In this document: in pieces, positions 1-5,821 of the stretch
Position numbering within the stretch: position 1 is the stretch's first letter
Layout of the letters: every line of letters starts with the position of its first letter
Origin: an uncultured Alphaproteobacteria bacterium
GTDB lineage: Bacteria > Pseudomonadota > Alphaproteobacteria > MPNO01 > UBA830
Assembly (NCBI GenBank): GCA_905479125.1
Contig: CAJQLI010000300.1
Coordinates: forward strand, 1 to 33,800
Direction of reading: 5' to 3'
DNA: 33,800 nucleotides
Notes under the pieces: model-generated
Database searches by the model: none
What the model was told of the DNA's origin: nothing
Seen by the model: the letters and a program-made list of their open reading frames with translations, nothing else
Translations under genes and position numbers: made by a program

Positions 1-96
1 ACCATACGTGGCGGCGGCGATGCCGGGGCAGCGCTTGAAGCGGCGGATAAGGCTATGTACGCGAATAAGGCAGGCAGCCGCACGGAACCGGCCTGA
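1..96 (+). CDS. C-terminal end of a GGDEF-domain protein (partial)
   Basis: Frame 1 is open from the window edge to a TGA at 94-96. The 31 visible residues include an ALEAADKAMYANKAGSR stretch, which matches the conserved last helix of GGDEF diguanylate cyclase domains (the A-D-x-A-M-Y-x-A-K-x-x-G motif). A full-length protein would make cyclic di-GMP, but the GG[D/E]EF active site lies outside the window, so activity and upstream sensor domains cannot be judged. The stop codon falls inside a 12-bp tandem repeat. Assignment rests on this short motif only. Confidence 0.72.
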   Translation, partial: TIRGGGDAGAALEAADKAMYANKAGSRTEPA

Positions 97-154
97 CGGG
101 ATTCCTGACGGGATTCCTGACGGGATTTCTGACCGGATTCCTGACTGGATTCTG
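95..154. repeat. 12-bp tandem repeat, five copies
   Basis: The unit GACGGGATTCCT occurs twice perfectly (95-106, 107-118), then with one change (119-130), one change (131-142) and more divergence (143-154). The array starts within the stop codon of the GGDEF gene. Because the period is four codons, every unit provides another TGA in that reading frame (94, 106, 118, 130, 142). Confidence 0.85.
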
Positions 155-205
155 GCCATATAACTGCCGTCGGGGCGTCCCCGTCATGGTGTTTTCAGAT
201 AATGA

Positions 206-406
206 TCAGGCGATAATATCGGGCAGTAACTGGTCTTCGATACGCGACATCTGATCCTTCAGCACCAGTTTGCGCTTTTTCAGCCGCTGCAGCTGCAGCT
301 GATCGTAGGGCGCGCGCTCGGTCAGCCGGGCAATAACGTCATCCAGATCGCGATGTTCAAGCTCCAGCCCTACAAGCTTTTGGCGAAGGGCTTCCTGTTC
401 GCTCAT
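206..406 (-). CDS. YdcH/DUF465 family small protein
   Basis: This 66-residue, highly charged, helix-rich protein fits the YdcH (DUF465) family: short alpha-helical hairpins of unknown function, common in Proteobacteria. The C-terminal half carries the typical LKKRKLVLKDQMSRIEDQL segment (residues about 42-60), which should form the second helix. It is read away from pfkA, and the 104-bp gap 407-510 must hold both upstream regions. A second DUF465 gene (2318-2485) shares the KKRKL-x-x-KD-x-M-x-R core, so the two are paralogues on either side of pfkA. The ATG at 406 is the natural start for this length. No function can be assigned. Confidence 0.85.
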   Translation of the reverse strand: MSEQEALRQKLVGLELEHRDLDDVIARLTERAPYDQLQLQRLKKRKLVLKDQMSRIEDQLLPDIIA

Positions 407-510
407 GAATTCGGTCTCATTCCAGTTTCCTGCGGTGACGAGGATAGCAGAAACGGCCGCGTGCTGTTAATTTTGAGCACGTCCTCGCAGCAGATTTATG
501 AGGCTTATTC

Positions 511-1617
511 GTGGCGGAAGCAAAGAGAATTGGCGTTCTGACAAGCGGCGGGGACTGCGCGGGGCTGAATGCCGCCATCCGCGCGGTCGCGTATCGCGCG
601 ATAGAGGGATACGGGTTTCGGGTGTTCGGGATACATCACGGCACGCACGGCCTGATGGAAACCCCGGTGGCGGCCGAAGAACTGACCCTGGATCAGTTCG
701 ACGGCAATATACTGCGACTGGGTGGAACAATTCTCGGTTCCATGAACCGGGGTGACCCGTTCGCCTATCCGATGCCGGACGGATCCGTCAAAGACCGTTC
801 CGAAGAGATCATAGACGGCTATCATGAGCTGGGCCTCGATGCATTGATTGGTATCGGCGGCGACGGCAGCCTCGACATTCTGCGCCGGCTTGCCCTTCAG
901 GGTGGGCTGAACCTGGTCGGTATTCCCAAGACCATCGACAATGATGTCGATAAAACCGAAAACGCCATCGGCTATGTGACTGCCGTGGATGTCGCGTCAG
1001 AGGCGCTTGATCGTCTCCAGCCGACGGCGGCGAGCCATGATCGGGTCATGGTGCTGGAAGTCATGGGCCGGAGTGCCGGGCATATCGCCCTGTCGGCGGG
1101 AATCGCGGGCGGCGCCGATGCCATCCTGATGCCGGAAATCCCATGGACGACCGAAGGCCTCACCCGGAAAATTCTCGACGTGCGCGAACACGGTCGGAAT
1201 TTCGCGCTTGTGATCGTCGCCGAAGCAGCGCATCTGCCGGATGGAGAAGCGGTCGGCCGCAGGCGTGCCGATGGCGGTTTCACGTTTGGCGGGGTCGGCC
1301 AGCGGGTAAGTGAACTGATAGAACAATCGACCGGGGCGGAATCGCGGATCACGGTGCTCGGCCATGTTCAGCGCGGTGGCGCGCCGTCCCCGCGCGACCG
1401 GCTGTTTGCCTCCGCGTTCGGTGTTTGCGCCGTGGACCTGGTCGCAGAAGGGCAGTTCGACCGTCTCGTCGTCTGGTCGGACCGTGAATGCCGCCATGTG
1501 CCGTTGGCCGACGGGATTGCGAAAAGCCACCGGGTCGATCCGAATGGCACCCTGGTGCATACCGCGACCGGGCTCGGTATTTATATCGGCGACCCGGCTG
1601 CATCCGGGGCTGCATGA
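511..1617 (+). CDS. pfkA: 6-phosphofructokinase
   Basis: Phosphorylates fructose 6-phosphate to fructose 1,6-bisphosphate in glycolysis. The 368-residue protein has the N-terminal GVLTSGGDCAGLNAAIR nucleotide-binding loop (residues 8-24), GIGGDGS (114-120), PKTIDND with the catalytic Asp (139-145) and MGRSAGHIA for sugar phosphate (185-193). The Gly after GGD (GGDG) is the residue associated with ATP use, while PPi enzymes have Asp there. The Lys in PKTIDND is the residue usual in PPi and mixed-substrate group III enzymes, where E. coli has Gly. The donor is therefore probably ATP but not certain. The start is GTG at 511. A TIGR02444 gene follows 32 bp downstream, probably co-transcribed. An aldolase gene lies about 12 kb away. 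Confidence 0.93.
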   Translation: MAEAKRIGVLTSGGDCAGLNAAIRAVAYRAIEGYGFRVFGIHHGTHGLMETPVAAEELTLDQFDGNILRLGGTILGSMNRGDPFAYPMPDGSVKDRSEEIIDGYHELGLDALIGIGGDGSLDILRRLALQGGLNLVGIPKTIDNDVDKTENAIGYVTAVDVASEALDRLQPTAASHDRVMVLEVMGRSAGHIALSAGIAGGADAILMPEIPWTTEGLTRKILDVREHGRNFALVIVAEAAHLPDGEAVGRRRADGGFTFGGVGQRVSELIEQSTGAESRITVLGHVQRGGAPSPRDRLFASAFGVCAVDLVAEGQFDRLVVWSDRECRHVPLADGIAKSHRVDPNGTLVHTATGLGIYIGDPAASGAA

Positions 1618-1649
1618 TCCGCATATGATTTTCAATAAGGAGCGATAGA

Positions 1650-2207
1650 TTGGCTGAATTTCCCGAGCACCCTTTCTGGGATTTTTCCCTGGGCGTTTAC
1701 ATGTCTGAAGGGGTCGGCCCTGCCTGCCTCGAACTGCAGGACGCCCATGAACTGGATGTGAATGTACTTCTGTTTTGCATGTGGCTGGGCGCCTCCGGCC
1801 GCGGAACGCTGGATGCAGCGGAGATGACGACGGCTCTGGAGGCAGTGGAGGCGTGGCACCACGATGTGGTGCGCGGCCTGCGGGCGGTGCGGGTGCGGAT
1901 GAAGGGCGGCATGCCGCCGGCTCCCGACAAGCTTTCAGAATCGCTTCGCCAGCGAATACAGAAAGCGGAGATAGATTGTGAACATACCGAACAGCTGATG
2001 CTAGCAGGGACGATCGACCGGGACGCCGATGAGTCGCGAGTTGCAGATGCGCGGCTCGCGGACGCGATCGCGAATCTTGCCGGCTATTTCTCCGCGATTG
2101 CCAGCGTCGCCACGGATGCGGATCGGTCCAATCTTGCCCATATGCTGGGTTTTGCATTCACTGACCTGGATACCGGCATTGTCCGCGAGGCGTGCGACAG
2201 TCTTTAG
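1650..2207 (+). CDS. TIGR02444 family protein (DUF2390)
   Basis: The 185-residue product begins with PFWDFSLGVYMSEGVGPACL and continues LQDAHELDVNVLLFCMWLG (residues about 29-47). That combination is the hallmark of the uncharacterised TIGR02444/DUF2390 family, which is mostly alpha-helical and soluble. No signal peptide or membrane segment is seen. The start is TTG at 1650, preceded by an AAGGAG ribosome site ending about 8 bases upstream. It lies 32 bp after pfkA on the same strand and is probably in the same transcript. The function of the family is unknown; association with PFK is by position only. Confidence 0.85.
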   Translation: MAEFPEHPFWDFSLGVYMSEGVGPACLELQDAHELDVNVLLFCMWLGASGRGTLDAAEMTTALEAVEAWHHDVVRGLRAVRVRMKGGMPPAPDKLSESLRQRIQKAEIDCEHTEQLMLAGTIDRDADESRVADARLADAIANLAGYFSAIASVATDADRSNLAHMLGFAFTDLDTGIVREACDSL

Positions 2208-2317
2208 TATTTCACGCTTCGTGGACTCACAGGGCGAGAAAAACGCCGATTTACATTCGAGGCGAGTGAGGTTTAGACTTCATATGTTCTGTTTTCTACT
2301 GATGAAGGGTATGCAAC

Positions 2318-2485
2318 ATGGGTGAGAGCGAGCGGATTGAGTTTTTGAAGACCAAGCATGAATCACTCGAGACGGAGCTGAAGGACGAAAAACGAAAACT
2401 TCAGCCGGACCTGGCCACCCTGGCAGATATCAAGAAACGAAAACTTGACGTCAAAGATGAGATGAAGCGCCTCACAGATGCCTGA
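2318..2485 (+). CDS. Second YdcH/DUF465 small protein, 55 residues
   Basis: An ATG at 2318, preceded by AAGGG with 8 bases of spacing, opens a 55-codon frame ending at TGA 2483-2485. The product starts MGESERIEFLKTKHESLE and ends IKKRKLDVKDEMKRLTDA: two charged amphipathic helices as in DUF465/YdcH proteins. The KKRKL-x-x-KD-x-M-x-R core matches the protein encoded at 206-406. A perfect 14-bp hairpin terminator begins 35 bases after the stop, which supports this as a real transcribed gene. An upstream ATG at 2311 is in another frame and stops after four codons. Function unknown. Confidence 0.8.
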   Translation: MGESERIEFLKTKHESLETELKDEKRKLQPDLATLADIKKRKLDVKDEMKRLTDA

Positions 2486-2520
2486 GCCGACGTATGTCTG
2501 AACAGTCACACGCATAATTA

Positions 2521-2560
2521 AAAGCCCGCCCGGGATATGCCCGGGCGGGCTTTATTTTTG
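2521..2560. terminator. Strong intrinsic terminator, probably bidirectional
   Basis: AAAGCCCGCCCGGG (2521-2534) and CCCGGGCGGGCTTT (2540-2553) are perfect 14-bp inverted repeats with a 5-nt loop. A T-rich tail (ATTTTTG) follows on the plus strand. Read on the minus strand the tail is TTTTAATTATG, also suitable. It sits between the plus-strand DUF465 gene and the minus-strand trcR end (2581), so it can serve both. Confidence 0.92.
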
Positions 2561-2580
2561 TCGTATGTGTCGCCCGATGC

Positions 2581-3195
2581 CTAGAGTTTGAATTCCGGCA
2601 TGGCCGGCGTCGAGGCTTTGGGTGTTTCTTCTATGACCGGCGCTTCTGACGTCGATGCGTAGCCAGCGCGCTTCACTTCCTTGTCCAGGTCCTGTCGGTT
2701 GCAAAGGCCAAGACCCACCGGGTCACGTGCCGTGATGGTTGCCATGTTCCAGTGCGAGCGATCGCGGATCGCGGTGATCGTCGGCTTGGTTGTGCCGATA
2801 AGGCGCGAAATCTGGGCGTCTTTCAGGTTCGGGAAATGCTTCACGAGCCACGCGATTCCATCCGGTTTATCGCCGCGCCGTGCGACGGGCGTGTAGCGCG
2901 GGCCTTTGGTGCGGGTCGCCGGCCGGGGCACTCTTGTGACAGCCATCGTAAGGCGTTCCGCTGCATCCGCCTCGCAGCGTTCGATTTCTTCCTTCGTCAA
3001 TTGCCCGTTTACGATCGGGTCGTACCCGACCATACCCACGGCAACCTCGTCATCGGCGATGCTTTGGATTTCCAGATCGTGGAGACCGCAGAACGCGCCG
3101 ATCTGGCGGAACGTCAATGCGGTGTTTTCGATCAACCACACGGCGGTGGCCTTTGGCATCAGCGGCTTGGTGCTTTCGTTTGCTTCACGGCTCAT
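2581..3195 (-). CDS. trcR: DUF1013 family cell-cycle transcriptional regulator (TrcR-like)
   Basis: The 204-residue product matches the DUF1013 family, known almost only from Alphaproteobacteria and named TrcR for a cell-cycle transcriptional regulator. The N-terminal part includes MPKATAVWLIENTALTFRQI (residues 13-32) and IGAFCGLHDLEIQSIADDE, a typical first segment. The central DGIAWLVKHFPNLKDAQISR segment followed by LIGTTKPTITAIRDRSHWN (about 112-151) looks like a helix-turn-helix. The tail after about residue 178 is Pro/Glu/Thr-rich and probably disordered. The gene ends just beyond the shared terminator at 2521-2560. An oxidoreductase gene lies upstream on the same strand, 60 bp away. 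Family assignment is firm; regulatory role is known of the family, not shown here. Confidence 0.85.
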   Translation of the reverse strand: MSREANESTKPLMPKATAVWLIENTALTFRQIGAFCGLHDLEIQSIADDEVAVGMVGYDPIVNGQLTKEEIERCEADAAERLTMAVTRVPRPATRTKGPRYTPVARRGDKPDGIAWLVKHFPNLKDAQISRLIGTTKPTITAIRDRSHWNMATITARDPVGLGLCNRQDLDKEVKRAGYASTSEAPVIEETPKASTPAMPEFKL

Positions 3196-3255
3196 AACGT
3201 TGTGCTCTCTTGCTACGTTCAGTATCCAGGTTGCGACCGTCGCGCGGCGCAGGGG

Positions 3256-4275
3256 TCAGCCTGCGTCGTCGACCGTCAGCATGATCTTCCCGATATGGCT
3301 GCTCGATGCCATCAAGGCGTGGGCTTCGGCAGCATTTTCCAGCGGGAAGGTTTTGAAAATCAGGGGTTTGATATCGCCTTTTTCGAATAACGGCCAGAGA
3401 TTCTCGTATACGGCCTTCGCAACGACCCCTTTTTGTTCGGTCGTTCTCGGCCGCAGGGTCGACCCGGTATAGCGAATCCGCTTGGCCATGATGGTCGGGA
3501 TAAACAGTTCGACCTTCGCGCCTTTCTGTACCGCGACCTGCACCATGCGCCCGTCGGGCGCGAGCACATCGAGATTCCGGTTGAAATAATCGCCCCCGAC
3601 CATATCCATCACGACCGTACACCCGACGCCGCCGGTGGCGTCCTTGACGACTTCGACGAAGTCTTCTTCGGTGTAGTTGATCGCCCGGGTCGCACCCAGG
3701 TCTTCGCAGGCTTTGCATTTTTCAGCATTGCGCGCGGTGGTGAAGACCGTCGCACCAAAGGCCTTCGCGACCTGGATAGCGGCGGTACCGATACCGCCCG
3801 ATCCGCCATGGATCAGGATGGTATCGCCTGCCGTCAACTGCACACCGTCGAACAGGTTGGTCCAGACGGTGAAGAAATTCTCGGGGATCGCTGCCGCGTT
3901 GAGCATGTCGTAGCCCTTGGGCAACGGCAGGGCCGTTGCGTCGGGTATGACACAATACTCCGCATATGCGCCGCCCGAGACGAGCCCGCAGACGGAATCG
4001 CCCGGCGCAAATCCGTCGACGCCGCTGCCGACCGCGACCACGGTGCCAGCGAGTTCCAGGCCGGGGATATCGGTGGTGCCGGGCGGCGGCGGATAGGCAC
4101 CCTGGCGCTGCATGGTATCGGGGAAATTAATGCCCACGGCCGCCGTCTTGACCAGCAATTCGCCCGCACCCGGTGTCGGGGTCGGACGTTTCGCAGGTTT
4201 CAATACCTCGGGGCCGCCAAACTCGGCGATCTCGATTACGGTCATGGTTTCGGGTATCTCGAAGGACACGGACAT
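3256..4275 (-). CDS. NAD(P)H:quinone oxidoreductase, zinc-free MDR family (PIG3-like)
   Basis: A 339-residue medium-chain dehydrogenase/reductase. It has the N-terminal GroES-like fold with VGINFPDTMQRQGAYPPPPG (residues about 47-66) and GLELAGTVVAVG, then a Rossmann NAD(P)H site HGGSGGIGTAAIQVAK (156-171). The Cys/His ligands of zinc alcohol dehydrogenases are absent, which places it in the quinone oxidoreductase branch, closest to PIG3-type enzymes that reduce quinones with NADPH. The substrate is not predictable. The ATG at 4275 gives the full length. An internal ATG at residue 11 (MTVIEIAEFGGPEVLK) is a reasonable alternative because the first ten residues are not typical of the family. 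It is divergent from the DUF1192 gene. Confidence 0.87.
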   Translation of the reverse strand: MSVSFEIPETMTVIEIAEFGGPEVLKPAKRPTPTPGAGELLVKTAAVGINFPDTMQRQGAYPPPPGTTDIPGLELAGTVVAVGSGVDGFAPGDSVCGLVSGGAYAEYCVIPDATALPLPKGYDMLNAAAIPENFFTVWTNLFDGVQLTAGDTILIHGGSGGIGTAAIQVAKAFGATVFTTARNAEKCKACEDLGATRAINYTEEDFVEVVKDATGGVGCTVVMDMVGGDYFNRNLDVLAPDGRMVQVAVQKGAKVELFIPTIMAKRIRYTGSTLRPRTTEQKGVVAKAVYENLWPLFEKGDIKPLIFKTFPLENAAEAHALMASSSHIGKIMLTVDDAG

Positions 4276-4360
4276 CTGCGCTCGGAAATGATGGAAAAGA
4301 AGGTTGAAGGTCTATCGTCTCGGCGGCACACTGGCAAGCCCGGTAAAAGGAGAATTGCAG

Positions 4361-4543
4361 GTGCTGGAAAACGATGATCTGCCAAAAAACATGCCGAAAC
4401 CCAAGCGGGACCTGTATCCGATCTCGATTGAAGAACTGCATGAGTATATTGCAGAGATGCACGAAGAGATAGAACGCGTCCGCGCAGAGATAGAGCGGAA
4501 AGAGGCGCACCGGGCAGGTGTGGAAGCGATCTTCAAATCCTGA
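4361..4543 (+). CDS. DUF1192 family small protein
   Basis: The 60-residue product has the DUF1192 pattern: a short acidic N-terminus, KPKRDLYPISIEELHEYI, then a charged helix IERVRAEIERKEAHRAGVE ending in IFKS. GTG at 4361 is chosen because AAAGGAGA ends 8 bases upstream. A TTG at 4304 would extend the frame by 19 codons without a good ribosome site and outside the family domain. DUF1192 proteins are small, coiled-coil-like, of unknown function and typical of Alphaproteobacteria. The gene is divergent from the quinone oxidoreductase (85-bp gap), with a DUF1465 gene and rpmE beyond, an arrangement common in the class. Confidence 0.85.
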   Translation: MLENDDLPKNMPKPKRDLYPISIEELHEYIAEMHEEIERVRAEIERKEAHRAGVEAIFKS

Positions 4544-4775
4544 CCCTGAAGGGTGCCGTGCCAGCGGCCAAATATTAACGCGGTTCGTAAAAAAAATAAT
4601 TTTTTTAACGGGTGAGAAGTTTTCTATCGCTGGCCATGAGTTTATTAATATATTGAAAAATAAGATGATTTTGGAATATTGGGGCTGAGAATAAAAATGC
4701 GCCGGGTTGAGTTTTTTGCGTATTTTCCCCTTTTTTTAAACTTTTGTTAACCATTTGGGCCGTAATCTCTTTTTT
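4544..4775. other. AT-rich non-coding stretch upstream of a candidate sRNA
   Basis: This part of the 377-bp gap is strikingly A/T-rich against the GC-rich genes around it, with runs of A (from 4588) and T (4731-4737). The minus-strand frame here (4605-4814) encodes a low-complexity product without family features, and I do not believe it is a gene. It holds a TTAACCAT half-site. The composition suggests a promoter or bent-DNA region, or possibly a protein-binding platform. Confidence 0.5.
4747..4754 (+). promoter_or_regulatory. CtrA-like half-site TTAACCAT
   Basis: TTAACCAT matches the half-motif recognised by the alphaproteobacterial cell-cycle regulator CtrA. It lies about 20-30 bases upstream of the first hairpin of the candidate sRNA. 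No second half with the classical 7-bp spacing (TTAA-N7-TTAA) is present. A single 8-mer in an AT-rich stretch can occur by chance. Confidence 0.3.
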
Positions 4776-4873
4776 GACGGCTCGGGAGACTGGGCCGTCG
4801 AAAAGGATCCTCATCCCATCCTTTTGACGCCTCCCTGTTGACTTGAGCCGCCCTCCGGGGCGGCTCTTTTTTT
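4776..4873 (+). ncRNA. Candidate small RNA: three hairpins ending in an intrinsic terminator
   Basis: Three stem-loops lie in tandem. H1: 4776-4783 with 4792-4799 (8 bp, one G-U), loop GGGAGACT. H2: AAAAGGAT (4801-4808) with ATCCTTTT (4818-4825), exposing a CCTCATCCC loop. H3: the terminator at 4845-4873. A single-stranded CTCCC (4831-4835) could pair with the GGGAG of the H1 loop. C-rich anti-Shine-Dalgarno loops of this style are known in alphaproteobacterial sRNAs such as the cuckoo RNAs of Rhodobacter, alphar14 of Sinorhizobium and CcnA of Caulobacter. I recognise no Rfam family and no clear sigma70 promoter. It could instead be a leader or attenuator for the DUF1465 gene at 4921. Confidence 0.42.
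4845..4873 (+). terminator. Intrinsic terminator
   Basis: GAGCCGCCC (4845-4853) and GGGCGGCTC (4858-4866) form a perfect 9-bp stem with a TCCG loop, followed directly by seven T (4867-4873). This is a textbook Rho-independent terminator reading on the plus strand. It is more than 300 bases after the DUF1192 stop, which implies that a separate transcript ends here. Confidence 0.88.
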
Positions 4874-4920
4874 ACTTTACGCTTTGTTCAGGTCGCTGGA
4901 AGTAGTGTAAACACAACGCT

Positions 4921-5370
4921 ATGACGGAAAACCAGCCGAATATGGAACCAAACACGATGTCCGGCCCGATGACTGCTTTTATTGAAGAAGCCTACCAGGA
5001 CACGTTGTCCCTGATGACCGAGTTACGTGATTTTCTGGCGGAGGTTCAGGCCGCGCCCGAGGATCCGAATGCCGACCGGCCCCCAGATGTGCGGGCGCGT
5101 ATCGTTAAGGAAATTTCGTCGATCACGCGGAACCTGACCGAGGCGATGGCATGGCTGTTGCTGCAGAAGGCGGCGGGAGCGGGCGAAATAACCCCCGAAG
5201 AAGCGGAAACCCGGGCTGACGGACTATTGGCACAGGTGGATGCGGATCGAATCGCGGCCGCTGACGGCGCGGAATTGCCGCTGGAAATCCGCGGGTATAT
5301 GGATCGCAGCCGCAGGCTATACGATCAGGTGCTCAGTCTTCGTGAAATGGTGTCAAAACAGACGGGCTGA
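4921..5370 (+). CDS. DUF1465 family protein
   Basis: A 149-residue, acidic, helical protein. The segment FIEEAYQDTLSLMTELRDFL (residues about 20-39) and the ITRNLTEAMAWLLLQKAAGAGEIT region (61-84) match the alphaproteobacterial DUF1465 family, as does the terminal SRRLYDQVLSLREMV. The family has no assigned function. There is no signal peptide or membrane helix. ATG 4921 is the first start after the terminator at 4845-4873; no strong ribosome site is visible upstream. It is convergent with rpmE, with an rpmE terminator between them. Confidence 0.83.
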   Translation: MTENQPNMEPNTMSGPMTAFIEEAYQDTLSLMTELRDFLAEVQAAPEDPNADRPPDVRARIVKEISSITRNLTEAMAWLLLQKAAGAGEITPEEAETRADGLLAQVDADRIAAADGAELPLEIRGYMDRSRRLYDQVLSLREMVSKQTG

Positions 5371-5424
5371 CGGTTCATGTCCGGCACCCAAAATTTCACA
5401 GATCTGAGAACATATCAGAGATAA

Positions 5425-5455
5425 AACGCAAAAAAGGACGCCAATGGCGTCCTTT
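5425..5455 (-). terminator. Intrinsic terminator of rpmE
   Basis: AAAGGACGCC (5433-5442) and GGCGTCCTTT (5446-5455) form a perfect 10-bp stem with a 3-nt loop. On the minus strand the stem is followed by TTTTTTGCGTTTTAT, so it terminates transcripts coming from rpmE. On the plus strand the following bases are not T-rich, so it should be mainly one-directional. Confidence 0.87.
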
Positions 5456-5487
5456 CTGCATTTCTGAGGCTTGAAGCCGCAGGCGTC

Positions 5488-5724
5488 TTAGCTGCCGCCT
5501 GTGCCGAGCCCGATTCCCTGGAAGCGCTTGTTGAACTTCGCAACCTGTCCGCCGCTATCGACAAGGCGCTGTGAACCGCCTGTCCATGCCGGGTGGGACT
5601 TGGAATCGATATCGAGCTTCATCGTATCGCCCGGTGCGCCCCATGTGGAGCGGGTCGTGTAGGTCGTGCCGTCGGTCATCACGATATTAATTTCGTGATA
5701 ATCGGGGTGAATATCTTTTTTCAA
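5488..5724 (-). CDS. rpmE: 50S ribosomal protein bL31
   Basis: The 78-residue product is the large-subunit protein bL31: [20 protein letters not shown] at the N-terminus, then [23 protein letters not shown] and a basic FNKRF near the end. It has none of the four cysteines of the zinc-binding (C+) form, so it is the zinc-independent type usual in Alphaproteobacteria. The start is TTG at 5724, decided by an AGGAGA site 7 bases upstream; the nearby ATG is out of frame and stops at once. It has its own terminator (5425-5455). Confidence 0.95.
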   Translation of the reverse strand: MKKDIHPDYHEINIVMTDGTTYTTRSTWGAPGDTMKLDIDSKSHPAWTGGSQRLVDSGGQVAKFNKRFQGIGLGTGGS

Positions 5725-5821
5725 CGCATTTCTCCTGCGAAAGTCTGCGGTTTATAGGGAATGGGCGGGGGCATTGCAACAAAAACCGGTGGCCTGGCGG
5801 CACATCACCGATCTTTCGCTA

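Noticed and set aside
171-183. CGGGG-CGT-CCCCG hairpin after the GGDEF gene
   Set aside because: Only 5 bp and not followed by a T run on either strand; too weak to call a terminator.
4605-4814. Minus-strand 69-codon frame in the AT-rich gap
   Set aside because: It overlaps the candidate sRNA hairpins, has low-complexity, Lys/Asn-rich composition unlike neighbouring genes, and no family features.
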